The notes beneath the pieces were generated by a model that had not been told where the DNA came from, searched no databases, and was given only the letters and a program-made list of their open reading frames with translations. From NCBI RefSeq assembly GCF_003850345.1, contig NZ_CP027707.1, positions 1,178,001 to 1,242,000 of the forward strand: 64,000 bases of DNA, in the 5' to 3' direction. Shown in pieces: positions 1 through 11,403 of this stretch. Source of the DNA: Pseudomonas chlororaphis subsp. piscium (GTDB lineage Bacteria; Pseudomonadota; Gammaproteobacteria; Pseudomonadales; Pseudomonadaceae). Made by a program: the position numbers and the translations under genes. Numbering within the stretch: the first letter of the stretch is position 1; each line of letters opens with the position of its first letter.

Positions 1-1
1 A

Positions 2-769
2 CTCCCCCTCATCAGTGGCCTGGTCCTTAGCCTGTTGGCGTGCGGCAACCTGTTCGCCGCCGAGAAAACCCTGCGCATCGGCATCGAGGCGGCTTATCCG
101 CCGTTCGCCTCGAAAACCGACAAAGGTGAGATCGTCGGTTTCGACTACGACATCGGCAATGCCTTGTGCGCGCAGATGCAGGTCAAGTGCCTATGGGTCG
201 AGGGTGAATTCGACGGCCTGATTCCTTCGTTGAAAGTGAAGAAAATCGACATGGCGCTGTCGTCGATGACCATCAACGAAGACCGCAAGAAGTCGGTCGA
301 CTTCACCCACAAGTACTACTTCACTTCCTCGCGGCTGGTGATGAAGGAAGGTGCGACGGTCGATGACCAGTACGCCAGCCTCAAGGGCAAGAATGTCGGT
401 GTGCAACGGGCGACCACCACCGACCGCTACGCCACCGAGGTGTTCGAGCCCAAGGGCATCAACGTCAAGCGCTACAGCAACAACGAAGAGATCTATATGG
501 ACCTGGCGGCCGGGCGCCTCGATGCGATTTTCGCCGACACCATTCCGTTGAATGACTTTCTGTCGATGCCGCGCGGCAAGGGCTATGCATTTGTCGGGCC
601 GGAGCTGAAGGACCCGAAATACGTGGGTGAGGGTGCGGGGATTGCGGTGCGCAAGGGCAATGCCGAGCTGGTCAGCCAGTTGAATGCCGCCATCGATGGC
701 ATTCGCGCCAGTGGCGAATATCAGAAGATTTCCGAGAAGTACTTCAAGTCCGACATCTACGGCGACTGA
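2..769 (+). CDS. Basic amino-acid ABC transporter substrate-binding protein, 5' end cut by window
   Basis: Periplasmic solute-binding protein of the bacterial family 3 (HisJ/ArgT/LAO type) that delivers an amino acid, probably arginine, ornithine or lysine, to an ABC importer. The open frame runs in from before base 1; the first visible codons form the end of a signal peptide ([12 protein letters not shown], then EKTLRIG), so the true start lies upstream. Family features seen are '[10 protein letters not shown]', the '[18 protein letters not shown]' segment followed by F-T-H-K-Y-Y, and the C-terminal '[13 protein letters not shown]'. The LLAC stretch could also be read as a lipobox. It converges on dauR, and the neighbouring arginine genes favour a basic amino-acid ligand. 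Ligand specificity is inferred. Confidence 0.9.
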   Translation, partial: LPLISGLVLSLLACGNLFAAEKTLRIGIEAAYPPFASKTDKGEIVGFDYDIGNALCAQMQVKCLWVEGEFDGLIPSLKVKKIDMALSSMTINEDRKKSVDFTHKYYFTSSRLVMKEGATVDDQYASLKGKNVGVQRATTTDRYATEVFEPKGINVKRYSNNEEIYMDLAAGRLDAIFADTIPLNDFLSMPRGKGYAFVGPELKDPKYVGEGAGIAVRKGNAELVSQLNAAIDGIRASGEYQKISEKYFKSDIYGD

Positions 770-794
770 TGCCGTGTGGCGTTCGTGAGAACGC

Positions 795-846
795 CATCGC
801 GGGCAAGTCTTGCACCTAACCGTAGGAGCGAGGCTTGCCCGCGATG
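795..846. repeat. REP element (type 1), inverted pair
   Basis: Degenerate inverted pair of the Pseudomonas REP unit: CATCGCGGGCAAG at 795-807 faces CTTGCCCGCGATG at 834-846. It lies between two convergent stop codons (769 and 860), so it may also serve as a shared transcription end. Confidence 0.85.
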
Positions 847-859
847 CTTTTCAGGGCCG

Positions 860-1486
860 TCAGCCCTTCAATTCCTTCAGGTGCTTGTACACCGTCGCCC
901 GCCCCATGTTCAGCACATTGGCCACATAGTTGGCGGCGCTTTTGCCCTTGAATGCGCCTTCGGCGTGCAGCGCCAGCACCAGTTCGCGCTTGTGTTCGCG
1001 GGTCAGCAGGTTCAGTCCCAGCTGCCGTTCGCGCAGCCAGTTGTGCAGGAAGGTGTTGATACGCTCCTGCCAATCATCGCGAAACAACGAGTCCGGTTGC
1101 GGGATCAGTTTGCTTGGCGAGAGGAACAGGTCCAGCGCCGCCTTGGCATTCTCGAACAGCGAAATATTCAGGTTGATGCACAGCACCGCCAGCGGCTGGC
1201 CGTTGCTGTCGCGCAGCACGCTGCTCAGGCTGCGGATTTTCTGGCCGTCCCAGTTGAGCTTTTCATAGGGGCCGATATTCCGCTCGTTGCTGTCCTCGCC
1301 GAGCATGTCGTCCAGGGCCGCATCGTCGCCCACCTCGCGCTTGGAGATGTTGTTGGCGATGTAGTCGATCTTCTGCGTGCGCAGGTCGTGGAGCACCACC
1401 TCGGCATGGGGGAAGAACAGCGTGGCGATGGCGTCGGCGATCGCCCGGAAGTTGTCCAGGGCAGGGTCCTGCGCGGGTGAGGTCAT
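860..1486 (-). CDS. dauR: DauR-type transcriptional regulator (YheO/PAS-like plus HTH)
   Basis: Regulator of the D-arginine catabolic operon. The 208-residue protein has an N-terminal YheO-like PAS-type domain (about 15-125, with 'AEVVLHDLRTQKIDYIANNI' and 'LAVLCINLNISLFENAKAAL') and a C-terminal helix-turn-helix (about 160-205, 'AANYVANVLNMGRATVYKHL'). I chose the ATG at 1486 because the family start follows it; the frame stays open upstream but codes nothing recognisable. It lies 86 bp downstream of dauA on the same strand, the dauB-dauA-dauR order known from P. aeruginosa, where DauR represses the operon and D-arginine relieves repression. The same role here is inference from order and family. 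Confidence 0.9.
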   Translation of the reverse strand: MTSPAQDPALDNFRAIADAIATLFFPHAEVVLHDLRTQKIDYIANNISKREVGDDAALDDMLGEDSNERNIGPYEKLNWDGQKIRSLSSVLRDSNGQPLAVLCINLNISLFENAKAALDLFLSPSKLIPQPDSLFRDDWQERINTFLHNWLRERQLGLNLLTREHKRELVLALHAEGAFKGKSAANYVANVLNMGRATVYKHLKELKG

Positions 1487-1572
1487 GGGTGGTTCTCCAG
1501 GCGGTGTCAGCGCCCTGCAAGGCAGGGCGCTGCGAGTGTGCCGCAATCGTTGGGGCGCGTCACCTGAACGGG

Positions 1573-2824
<1,252 letters not shown>

Positions 2825-2839
2825 ATGTTCCATTGGTAT

Positions 2840-3793
2840 TCAGTGAGTGCACTGCAAGCGGTACAGCGCATTGGCCAGGGCAATGTCTTCCAGGCCCAGG
2901 CCGATGGAGCGGAAGAACACGTGGCGCCCCGGCTCCGGTCGTTGGGCCAGGTCGCTGAGCAGTTCGGGCAGGTCGCCGAGAATCGCGGCCTTGTCCCAGC
3001 CATGCCGTTCGCCGGCGATCAGCATCTCGCCGGCCGAGCCGGGGGTGGTCTGACGATAGTCGCAATACACCTGCATGTCCTTCAGCGCGGCGGGCGGTAC
3101 TTCATGGGCCCGCGGCGCGTTGGTGCTGATGGAGGTGATCAGCGCTGGCTTGTGCAAGGTTCGCGGGTCGATCACCGGGCTGGCGGAGGAGGTGCAGAGC
3201 ATGATGACGTCGGCGTCCTGCAGGGCATCATCGAGCTGGCTGACGATCTGCAGGCGCGGATCGAGGGCCTTGAGGTGCGCGATGTCCTCGGCGGATTTGC
3301 CGGCCAGGCCAGGGGAGTACAGGCGGATGGACTGCCACTCGCGCAGGGCTTTCACGTAATGCAGGTGCGCCTGGGCCACGGGGCCGCTGCCGATGATCGC
3401 CAGGTGCTGGGCAGCGGCCGGCGCCAGGGCATCGACGGCCACGGCGGTGGTGGCCGCGGTGCGCGCGGTGGTCAATTCGCCAGCGTCACACAGCAGCAGC
3501 GGCTGGCCGCTGTCCATGGACATCAGCAGGGTCCAGGCGGTGACCAGCGGACCTTCGGCGCGGACGATATAGGGCGAGGTCTTGACCCCGTAGACCCGGT
3601 CTTCGGCCAGCACGCCCAGGTAGTTGATGAAGTCCCCGGCGCCCTGGGGAAACTCCACCAGTTGCTGCGCCGGCTGCACGGCAAGCCCGGCGGCCAGGTC
3701 GTGGAACAGCTTGCGCAGGATCTGCGGGACGTCGACCTGCGCCAGCAACTGGCGGGCTTGAGACTGGGTAATCACGGAAGGCGTGCTGGACAT
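2840..3793 (-). CDS. dauB: DauB, NAD(P)H-dependent L-arginine-forming dehydrogenase (ornithine cyclodeaminase family)
   Basis: Member of the ornithine cyclodeaminase/mu-crystallin family; in P. aeruginosa the homologue reductively aminates 2-ketoarginine to L-arginine, completing the D-to-L conversion started by DauA. The 317 residues show the conserved Lys71 in 'GVKTSPY', a strand 'LLLCDAGELTTARTAATTA' around 98-117, and the Rossmann nucleotide loop 'IIGSGPVAQAH' at about 133-143. It is first in the dau operon; the ATG at 3793 is preceded by a GGGAG ribosome site and, further up, by a promoter with an overlapping palindrome. Cyclodeaminase activity cannot be excluded from sequence alone, but the partners favour DauB. 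Confidence 0.9.
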   Translation of the reverse strand: MSSTPSVITQSQARQLLAQVDVPQILRKLFHDLAAGLAVQPAQQLVEFPQGAGDFINYLGVLAEDRVYGVKTSPYIVRAEGPLVTAWTLLMSMDSGQPLLLCDAGELTTARTAATTAVAVDALAPAAAQHLAIIGSGPVAQAHLHYVKALREWQSIRLYSPGLAGKSAEDIAHLKALDPRLQIVSQLDDALQDADVIMLCTSSASPVIDPRTLHKPALITSISTNAPRAHEVPPAALKDMQVYCDYRQTTPGSAGEMLIAGERHGWDKAAILGDLPELLSDLAQRPEPGRHVFFRSIGLGLEDIALANALYRLQCTH

Positions 3794-3822
3794 GCGGGTG
3801 CTCCCAAGAAATAAACTAATTT

Positions 3823-3854
3823 GTCCATTATGGACTTTTAGTTTTGTCGGGCAA
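3823..3854 (-). promoter_or_regulatory. Candidate dauBAR promoter with palindromic operator over the -10
   Basis: On the minus strand a TTGCCC -35 (3849-3854) and a CATAAT -10 (3827-3832) are 16 bp apart. The -10 lies inside a palindrome with 6-bp arms GTCCAT/ATGGAC around one central base (3823-3835). This is what an operator for a local repressor would look like; assigning it to DauR is inference. Confidence 0.6.
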
Positions 3855-3864
3855 TATCCAGGCG

Positions 3865-3901
3865 AAAAAAAACGCAGCCTGTGGTCGGGCTGCGTTTTTT
3901 T
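3865..3901 (-). terminator. Bidirectional rho-independent terminator
   Basis: The stem AACGCAGCC/GGCTGCGTT (3871-3879 with 3888-3896) is flanked by an A run on the left and a T run on the right, so it can work in both directions. It should end rhlB transcripts before the dau promoter. Confidence 0.85.
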
Positions 3902-3918
3902 GCGGGCAGGCTTGTATC

Positions 3919-3999
3919 TGTAGGAGCGAGGCTTGCCCGCGAGGCGTCATTGCTGACACTGCGCGTTATCGTTCATCGCGAGCAAGCTTCGCTCCTACA
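3919..3999. repeat. REP element (type 1), inverted pair
   Basis: TGTAGGAGCGAGGCTTGCCC starts at 3919 and its inverted partner ends at 3999. It lies just after the rhlB stop codon. Confidence 0.9.
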
Positions 4000-4009
4000 A
4001 CGACGCTGC

Positions 4010-5488
4010 TCAGGTTTTTGGGCGTTTGCGCTCCACGGGGCGCAGCAGCTCGGTCGGCGGCATTTCGCAGCTGATCTTGCGGCCCAGCAGCGCTTCGATC
4101 GACGGCAACTGATAGGAGTCGTCCTCGCCGGCGAAGCTGATGGACACGCCGTCGGCGCCAGCCCGGCCGGTACGGCCGATACGGTGCACGTAGTCGTCCG
4201 GCACTTCCGGCAGGGTGAAGTTGATCACGTGGCTGATGCCGTCGATGTGGATGCCGCGACCGGCGACATCGGTGGCCACCAGCACGCGGATCTTGCCTTC
4301 GCGGAAGCCTTCCAGGGTCTTGATGCGCTTGTGTTGCGGCACGTCGCCGGACAACTGGGCTGCGTTCACGCCGTCGCGTACCAGGCGTTCTTCGATGCGC
4401 CGCACTTCATCCTTGCGGTTGGCGAAGACCATGACCCGTTCCCAGCCGTTGTCGTTGACCAGGTTGTACAGCAGCTTGTACTTGTCGGCGCCGGCCACCG
4501 CGTAGATGTGCTGTTCGACATTGGCGTTGGCCACGTTCTCGGCTTCGATCTCGACGATCGCCGGGTCGGTGGTCCACTGCTTGGCCAGGTTCATCACGTC
4601 GTCGGTGAAGGTGGCGGAGAACAGCAGGGTCTGGCGTTCGCTTTTCGGCGGGGTCTGGCGAATGATCTGGCGTACCTGGGGGATGAAGCCCATGTCGAGC
4701 ATGCGGTCGGCTTCGTCCAGCACCATCACTTCGACCATGTCCAGGTGCACGTCGCCGCGCTGGTTGAAGTCCAGCAGGCGGCCCGGGGTGGCCACCAGGA
4801 TGTCGCAATGGCGGGCTTCGAGGTGCTTGAGCTGTTTGTCGAAGTCCATGCCGCCGACAAAGGTCATCACATTGAGACCGGTGTACTTGGTCAGGCTGGC
4901 CGCATCCTTGGCGATCTGCACCACCAGTTCGCGGGTTGGCGCGATGATCAGCGCCCGCGGCTCGCCCATGTAGCGCTCTTTCGGCGGCGGGGTCTGCAGC
5001 AGCTGGGTGATGATCGAGATCAGGAACGCGGCGGTCTTGCCGGTACCGGTCTGGGCGCGGCCGATGGCGTCTTTGCCGGCCAGGGTGAAACCCAGTACCT
5101 GCGCCTGGATCGGCGTGCAGTAGGGGAAACCCAGGTCGTGGATCGCGTGCATCAGTTCCGGCGCGAGTTTGAAGTCGTGGAAGCGGGTCTTGCCTTCCTG
5201 CGGTTCGACGACGAAGTCTTCCAGTTTCCAGGTGCTCACCGGTGGTTTCGGTGCACGTGGGCGGCGCGGCTGTTCGGCCTTGGGCTTGTCGCTGCGCGGC
5301 GCGGTCTGGGCCGTCGGGGCGGCTGGGGTCACCGGCTCTGGCTTGGCCACGGGGGCAGGCGCGGTCCGTTCCGGCTGATGGCCGTCGGTACGGCTGCTGG
5401 GGCTGGAGGAAGATGGGCTGGAGCCTGGCGCGAGCTGCTCAGCCTCGCTTTTACCGAAGATTTTCTTGAGTGCTTTGAGCACGGTCAT
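4010..5488 (-). CDS. rhlB: DEAD-box ATP-dependent RNA helicase RhlB
   Basis: RNA helicase expected to unwind structured RNA, in many gamma-proteobacteria with the RNase E degradosome. The 492 residues comprise a low-complexity Ser/Pro/Ala-rich N-terminal extension (about 15-90), a Q motif region (about 103-130, 'CTPIQAQ'), motif I AQTGTGKT (145-152), PTREL (184-188), DEAD (258-261), a SAT motif near 290, and the C-terminal RecA domain with '[14 protein letters not shown]' and HRIGRTGR. The extension makes it longer than E. coli RhlB. It sits upstream of dauB on the same strand, but a terminator and a REP pair separate them. The RhlB rather than RhlE name rests on the N-terminal start and on gene order as remembered from P. 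aeruginosa. Confidence 0.9.
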   Translation of the reverse strand: MTVLKALKKIFGKSEAEQLAPGSSPSSSSPSSRTDGHQPERTAPAPVAKPEPVTPAAPTAQTAPRSDKPKAEQPRRPRAPKPPVSTWKLEDFVVEPQEGKTRFHDFKLAPELMHAIHDLGFPYCTPIQAQVLGFTLAGKDAIGRAQTGTGKTAAFLISIITQLLQTPPPKERYMGEPRALIIAPTRELVVQIAKDAASLTKYTGLNVMTFVGGMDFDKQLKHLEARHCDILVATPGRLLDFNQRGDVHLDMVEVMVLDEADRMLDMGFIPQVRQIIRQTPPKSERQTLLFSATFTDDVMNLAKQWTTDPAIVEIEAENVANANVEQHIYAVAGADKYKLLYNLVNDNGWERVMVFANRKDEVRRIEERLVRDGVNAAQLSGDVPQHKRIKTLEGFREGKIRVLVATDVAGRGIHIDGISHVINFTLPEVPDDYVHRIGRTGRAGADGVSISFAGEDDSYQLPSIEALLGRKISCEMPPTELLRPVERKRPKT

Positions 5489-5583
5489 CTCATCAATTGG
5501 TTAAGGAATGTACGCCGGGCAGTGTAATGCAAGAATCGGGCGCGGCGTAGTGGATTGCTCAACGGGCTACCGAACTTATCGAT

Positions 5584-6707
<1,124 letters not shown>

Positions 6708-7736
6708 ATGAAGATGTTGAAATCCACCCTGGCTGTGGTCACGGCCGCCGCGGTACTGGGCATGAGTGGCTTCGCACAGGCGGGTGCGACCCTGGATGCC
6801 GTGCAGAAGAAAGGCTTCGTGCAGTGCGGTGTGAGCGACGGTCTGCCGGGCTTCTCGGTACCGGACGCCACCGGCAAGATCCTCGGCATCGACGCCGACG
6901 TCTGCCGCGCCGTGGCCGCCGCGGTATTCGGCGACGCGACCAAAGTGAAATTCAGCCAGTTGAATGCCAAGGAGCGCTTCACCGCGCTGCAGTCGGGCGA
7001 GATCGACGTACTGTCGCGCAACACCACCTGGACCAGCTCCCGCGATTCGGGCATGGGCCTGGTGTTCGCCGGCGTGACCTACTACGACGGCATCGGCTTT
7101 TTGGTGAACAACAAGCTGGGCGTGAAGAGCGCCAAGGAACTGGACGGCGCGACCATCTGCATTCAGGCCGGTACCACCACCGAGCTGAACGTGTCCGACT
7201 ACTTCCGTGGCAACGGCCTGAAATACACCCCGATCACCTTCGACACCTCCGATGAAAGCGCCAAGTCGCTGGAATCCGGCCGTTGCGACGTGCTGACCTC
7301 CGACAAGTCCCAGCTCTACGCACAGCGCAGCAAGCTGGCGACCCCGACCGACTACGTCGTGCTGCCGGAAACCATCTCCAAGGAGCCCCTGGGCCCGGTG
7401 GTGCGTAAAGGCGACGAAGAGTGGTTCAGCATCGTCAAGTGGACCCTGTTCGCCATGCTCAATGCCGAAGAGGCCGGCATCACCTCGAAAAACGTCGAGG
7501 CCGAAGCCAAGTCCACCAAGAACCCGGATGTCGCTCGTCTGCTGGGCACCGACGGTGAATACGGCAAGGACCTGAAGCTGCGCAAGGACTGGGTAGTACA
7601 GATCGTCAAGCAAGTCGGCAACTACGGTGAAGTGTTCGAGAAGAACCTCGGCAAGAGCACTCCACTGGCCATCGACCGCGGCCTGAATGCGCTGTGGAAC
7701 AACGGCGGCATTCAATACGCACCACCTGTGCGCTGA
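6708..7736 (+). CDS. aapJ: General L-amino-acid ABC transporter, periplasmic binding protein AapJ
   Basis: Solute receptor for a broad-range amino-acid importer. The 342-residue protein has a signal peptide ending in 'SGFAQA' (cleavage after about residue 25), then a family 3 binding domain: 'VQCGVSDGLPGFSVPD', 'IDADVCRAVAAAVFG' and 'EIDVLSRNTTWTSSRD'. Length and C-terminus ('LNALWNNGGIQYAPP') fit AapJ/BztA. SD GGAGG lies 5 bp before the ATG at 6708. It is the first gene of aapJQMP and is separated from aapQ by a strong hairpin, the usual arrangement for making receptor in excess over permease. Confidence 0.95.
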   Translation: MKMLKSTLAVVTAAAVLGMSGFAQAGATLDAVQKKGFVQCGVSDGLPGFSVPDATGKILGIDADVCRAVAAAVFGDATKVKFSQLNAKERFTALQSGEIDVLSRNTTWTSSRDSGMGLVFAGVTYYDGIGFLVNNKLGVKSAKELDGATICIQAGTTTELNVSDYFRGNGLKYTPITFDTSDESAKSLESGRCDVLTSDKSQLYAQRSKLATPTDYVVLPETISKEPLGPVVRKGDEEWFSIVKWTLFAMLNAEEAGITSKNVEAEAKSTKNPDVARLLGTDGEYGKDLKLRKDWVVQIVKQVGNYGEVFEKNLGKSTPLAIDRGLNALWNNGGIQYAPPVR

Positions 7737-7743
7737 TGGTTCT

Positions 7744-7772
7744 ATCACCCGGTGGGCCAACCACCGGGTGAT
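7744..7772 (+). terminator. Intercistronic hairpin between aapJ and aapQ
   Basis: A perfect 12-bp stem, ATCACCCGGTGG (7744-7755) with CCACCGGGTGAT (7761-7772), closes a GCCAA loop. There is no T run, so it is better read as a partial attenuator or 3'-end stabiliser for the aapJ message than as a full terminator. Confidence 0.7.
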
Positions 7773-7801
7773 GTTCTGTTCCATTATTCCTGGGGCACTT
7801 C

Positions 7802-8983
7802 ATGCAAAATTCAATCGGCGCACCAAAGCAGAGGCTCAGTCTCAGCGATCCACGAGTGCGTGCGTGGTTATTCCAGATCGTCACGATTGTCGCGGTGATC
7901 TCGCTGGGCTGGTTCCTGTTCAACAACACTCAAACCAACCTCGCGCACCGGGGGATTACTTCCGGTTTCGACTTCCTCGAGCGCAGCGCCGGCTTCGGCA
8001 TCGCTCAGCACCTGATCTCCTACACCGAAGCGGACAGCTATGCCCGGGTGTTCGTGATCGGCCTGCTCAATACCCTGCTGGTCACCTTCATCGGCGTGAT
8101 CCTGGCGACCATCCTCGGTTTCATCATCGGTGTGGCGCGCCTGTCGCAGAACTGGATCATCAGCAAACTGGCGACCGTGTATGTGGAAGTGTTCCGCAAC
8201 ATTCCGCCGCTGCTGCAAATCCTGTTCTGGTATTTCGCGGTGTTCCTGACCATGCCGGGGCCGCGCAACAGCCACAACTTCGGTGACACCTTCTTCGTCA
8301 GCAGCCGCGGCCTGAACATGCCGGCGGCCTTGATCGCCGACGGTTTCTGGCCGTTCGTGATCGGCTTAGTGGTGGCGATTGTCGCCATCGTGCTGATGTG
8401 CCGCTGGGCCAACAAGCGCTTCGAAGAAACCGGCGTGCCGTTCCACAAGTTCTGGACCGGCCTGGCGCTGTTCCTGGTGATCCCGGCGCTGTGCACGCTG
8501 GTATTCGGCGCCCCGCTGCATTGGGAAATGCCGGAGCTCAAGGGCTTCAACTTCGTCGGTGGCTGGGTGCTGATCCCGGAACTGCTGGCCCTGACCCTGG
8601 CCCTGACCGTCTACACCGCGGCGTTCATCGCCGAGATCGTGCGTTCGGGGATCAAGTCGGTGAGCCATGGCCAGACCGAGGCGGCCCGTTCCCTCGGCCT
8701 GCGCAACGGTCCGACCCTGCGCAAGGTGATCATCCCGCAAGCCTTGCGAGTGATCATTCCGCCGCTGACCAGCCAATACCTGAACCTGGCGAAGAACTCG
8801 TCCCTGGCGGCCGGTATCGGTTACCCGGAAATGGTTTCGCTGTTCGCCGGTACCGTGCTCAACCAGACCGGCCAGGCCATCGAAGTCATTGCCATCACCA
8901 TGAGCGTGTACTTGGCGATCAGCATCAGCATTTCCCTGCTGATGAACTGGTACAACAAGCGCATTGCGCTGATCGAGCGGTGA
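7802..8983 (+). CDS. aapQ: General L-amino-acid ABC transporter permease AapQ
   Basis: Inner-membrane permease subunit of the polar amino-acid family. The 393 residues hold about eight hydrophobic segments; the N-terminal 'WLFQIVTIVAVISLGWFLFN' is followed by the family signature 'FIGVILATILGFIIGVARLS' and the EAA-like loop 'GQTEAARSLGLRNGPTLRKV'. 'YVEVFRNIPPLLQILFWYF' is typical of the family. The long insert between membrane segments (around 165-260) distinguishes AapQ/BztB from short permeases. It is 10 bp from aapM and forms a heterodimer with it. Confidence 0.94.
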   Translation: MQNSIGAPKQRLSLSDPRVRAWLFQIVTIVAVISLGWFLFNNTQTNLAHRGITSGFDFLERSAGFGIAQHLISYTEADSYARVFVIGLLNTLLVTFIGVILATILGFIIGVARLSQNWIISKLATVYVEVFRNIPPLLQILFWYFAVFLTMPGPRNSHNFGDTFFVSSRGLNMPAALIADGFWPFVIGLVVAIVAIVLMCRWANKRFEETGVPFHKFWTGLALFLVIPALCTLVFGAPLHWEMPELKGFNFVGGWVLIPELLALTLALTVYTAAFIAEIVRSGIKSVSHGQTEAARSLGLRNGPTLRKVIIPQALRVIIPPLTSQYLNLAKNSSLAAGIGYPEMVSLFAGTVLNQTGQAIEVIAITMSVYLAISISISLLMNWYNKRIALIER

Positions 8984-8993
8984 GGAAACGCGC

Positions 8994-10091
8994 ATGAGCA
9001 CTCATATTTTCAAACCCGACATGCCACCCCCTCACAGCAGCATCGGGATAGTGGCGTGGATGCGGGAACACATGTTCTCCAGCTGGATCAACACCCTGCT
9101 GACCCTGTTCGCCTTCTACCTGATCTACCTGGTGGTACCGCCGATCCTCAGCTGGGCGATTTTCGACGCCAACTGGGTGGGCACCACCCGCGCCGACTGC
9201 ACCAAGGACGGCGCCTGCTGGGTGTTCATCCAGCAGCGCTTCGGCCAGTTCATGTACGGCTACTACCCGGTGGACCTGCGCTGGCGCGTGGACCTGACCG
9301 TGTGGCTGGCGGTGATTGGCGTGGCGCCCTTGTTCATCGCCCGGGTTCCGCACAAGGCCATCTATGGCCTGAGCTTCCTGGTGCTGTACCCGATCATTGC
9401 CTATAGCCTGCTGCACGGTGGCTATCTCGGCCTGAGCAACGTGGCGACCAGTCAATGGGGCGGCCTGATGCTGACCCTGGTGATCGCCACTGTCGGCATC
9501 GTCGGCGCCTTGCCGCTGGGCATCGTGCTGGCATTGGGACGACGCTCGAACATGCCGGCGATTCGTGTGGTCTGCGTGACCTTCATCGAGTTCTGGCGTG
9601 GCGTGCCGTTGATCACCGTGCTGTTCATGTCCTCGGTGATGCTGCCGTTGTTCCTGCCCGAAGGCATGAACTTCGACAAGCTGCTGCGGGCGCTGATCGG
9701 GGTGATCCTGTTCCAGTCGGCCTACATCGCCGAAGTGGTGCGCGGCGGCCTGCAAGCGATTCCCAAGGGGCAGTACGAAGCGGCCGCGGCCATGGGCCTG
9801 GGCTACTGGCGCAGCATGGGCCTGGTGATTCTGCCGCAAGCCCTGAAACTGGTGATTCCCGGCATCGTCAACACCTTCATCGCCCTGTTCAAGGACACCA
9901 GCCTGGTGATCATCATCGGCCTGTTCGACCTGCTCAACAGCGTGAAACAAGCCGCCGCCGACCCGAAATGGCTTGGTATGGCCACCGAAGGTTATGTCTT
10001 CGCGGCCCTGGTGTTCTGGATTTTCTGTTTTGGTATGTCCCGCTACTCCATGCATCTGGAGCGTAAGTTGGACACAGGCCACAAGCGTTAG
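8994..10091 (+). CDS. aapM: General L-amino-acid ABC transporter permease AapM
   Basis: Second permease of the importer, 365 residues. It shows the N-terminal membrane segment '[20 protein letters not shown]', a hydrophilic insert with Cys-containing '[15 protein letters not shown]', the core '[19 protein letters not shown]', '[20 protein letters not shown]' and the EAA loop '[20 protein letters not shown]' that contacts the ATPase. It starts 10 bp after aapQ and ends 10 bp before aapP, consistent with one transcript. Confidence 0.94.
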   Translation: MSTHIFKPDMPPPHSSIGIVAWMREHMFSSWINTLLTLFAFYLIYLVVPPILSWAIFDANWVGTTRADCTKDGACWVFIQQRFGQFMYGYYPVDLRWRVDLTVWLAVIGVAPLFIARVPHKAIYGLSFLVLYPIIAYSLLHGGYLGLSNVATSQWGGLMLTLVIATVGIVGALPLGIVLALGRRSNMPAIRVVCVTFIEFWRGVPLITVLFMSSVMLPLFLPEGMNFDKLLRALIGVILFQSAYIAEVVRGGLQAIPKGQYEAAAAMGLGYWRSMGLVILPQALKLVIPGIVNTFIALFKDTSLVIIIGLFDLLNSVKQAAADPKWLGMATEGYVFAALVFWIFCFGMSRYSMHLERKLDTGHKR

Positions 10092-10101
10092 GAGTATCTC
10101 C

Positions 10102-10866
10102 ATGAGTGAAGCGATCAAAAAGCCTGTGGGCCCTGAAGGCATTATTCAGATGCAGGGCGTGAACAAGTGGTACGGCCAGTTCCACGTGCTTAAGGACATC
10201 AACCTCAACGTCAAGCAGGGCGAGCGTATCGTCCTGTGCGGGCCTTCGGGCTCGGGCAAGTCCACCACCATCCGCTGCCTGAACCGCCTGGAAGAACACC
10301 AGCAGGGCCGCATCGTGGTCGATGGCGTTGAGCTGACCAACGACCTCAAGCAGATCGAAGCGATCCGCCGTGAAGTCGGCATGGTGTTCCAGCACTTCAA
10401 CCTGTTCCCGCACCTGACCATTCTGCAGAACTGCACCCTGGCGCCGATGTGGGTACGCAAGATGCCCAAGCGCAAGGCCGAGGAAATCGCCATGCATTAC
10501 CTGGAGCGCGTGCGCATTCCGGAGCAGGCGAACAAGTACCCGGGCCAGCTCTCTGGCGGTCAGCAGCAGCGTGTGGCGATTGCCCGGGCGCTGTGCATGA
10601 AGCCGAAGATCATGCTGTTCGACGAACCGACGTCGGCCCTCGACCCGGAGATGGTGAAAGAGGTGCTGGACACCATGATCGGCCTGGCCGAAGACGGCAT
10701 GACCATGCTCTGCGTGACCCACGAAATGGGCTTCGCCCGCACCGTGGCCAACCGGGTGATCTTCATGGACAAGGGCGAAATCGTCGAACAGGCGGCGCCT
10801 AACGACTTCTTCGACAACCCGCAGAACGAGCGGACCAAGCTGTTCCTGAGCCAGATCCTGCACTGA
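10102..10866 (+). CDS. aapP: General L-amino-acid ABC transporter ATP-binding protein AapP
   Basis: ATPase that powers amino-acid import through AapQM. The 254 residues show Walker [10 protein letters not shown] (47-55), Q-loop '[12 protein letters not shown]', ABC signature LSGGQQQR (150-157), Walker [12 protein letters not shown] (171-181) and the switch His in 'VTHEMG' near 207. I place the start at the ATG at 10102 because TAGGAG lies just upstream and the family begins nearby; the longer frame only overlaps aapM. It is the last gene of the operon and is followed by a terminator. Confidence 0.95.
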   Translation: MSEAIKKPVGPEGIIQMQGVNKWYGQFHVLKDINLNVKQGERIVLCGPSGSGKSTTIRCLNRLEEHQQGRIVVDGVELTNDLKQIEAIRREVGMVFQHFNLFPHLTILQNCTLAPMWVRKMPKRKAEEIAMHYLERVRIPEQANKYPGQLSGGQQQRVAIARALCMKPKIMLFDEPTSALDPEMVKEVLDTMIGLAEDGMTMLCVTHEMGFARTVANRVIFMDKGEIVEQAAPNDFFDNPQNERTKLFLSQILH

Positions 10867-10889
10867 TCCAGGCATTGGCTTGGAAAATG

Positions 10890-10915
10890 AACCCGGCCTG
10901 GCGCCGGGTTTATTT
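10890..10915 (+). terminator. Rho-independent terminator of aapJQMP
   Basis: AACCCGGC (10890-10897) pairs with GCCGGGTT (10903-10910) across a 5-base loop, followed by TATTTTT. Confidence 0.85.
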
Positions 10916-10926
10916 TTGCCTGGCGT

Positions 10927-11403
10927 TCATGAAGTCGCGAGGCGCGGCTGCTGTGGCTCGTTGTCGGTCGCCGCTGGGGCCTGCTGCGCGCTGAGGGCAT
11001 GCACCTCGGCCATCAGTTCGGGATGACGATCGAGCAGGCGCATCAGCATGAACAGCGGCTGGGGCGGGGCGACCTCGCCGCGTTCGTAGCGGGAGAAGGC
11101 GTTATGCCCGCCGCCGGAGAGCAGCCTCACTGCATCCTTCTGCGAAAGGTGCAGTTTGCGGCGGATGCGCTTCATCTCGCTGGCCATGAACTGCCGGCAG
11201 TCCTCCAGCAACTGGTCGCCGGCGCTGGCGTAGCGTTCGGCGCTGGCCGCGTCGAATTCGACTTCCCCGCAGGCCTGGCATTCCCAACCATCCAGGCCGT
11301 CGACCTGCCGCAGCAGGTGCTTGTAATCGATCAGCTCGCTGCGATTGTTGAACGGCTGCATGCCGGTCGGGGCACCGCAGCTGACGCATTGTCTTTGTTT
11401 CAT
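10927..11403 (-). CDS. mqsA: Type II antitoxin MqsA
   Basis: Antitoxin and DNA-binding autorepressor of the MqsRA pair. The 158 residues have an N-terminal zinc-binding domain with Cys6/Cys9 and Cys42/Cys45 and a C-terminal HTH with 'HLSQKDAVRLLSGGGHNAF' followed by SRYERG; the Asn and Arg that read DNA in E. coli MqsA are conserved. It is about 27 residues longer than the E. coli protein; part of the excess is a polar, probably disordered tail (QQAPAATDNEPQQPRLATS). Its ATG overlaps the toxin stop (ATGA), giving translational coupling. The longer upstream frame is not used because it only shadows mqsR. Confidence 0.93.
   Translation of the reverse strand: MKQRQCVSCGAPTGMQPFNNRSELIDYKHLLRQVDGLDGWECQACGEVEFDAASAERYASAGDQLLEDCRQFMASEMKRIRRKLHLSQKDAVRLLSGGGHNAFSRYERGEVAPPQPLFMLMRLLDRHPELMAEVHALSAQQAPAATDNEPQQPRLATS

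Noticed and set aside
3919..3999. REP pairs as CRISPR repeats
   Set aside because: They occur as scattered inverted pairs, not as regularly spaced direct repeats with unique spacers.
3881..5527. Long plus-strand open frame of about 550 codons opposite rhlB
   Set aside because: It is the antisense of a clear DEAD-box helicase and its text is rich in His, Val and Gly, typical of GC-rich shadow frames.
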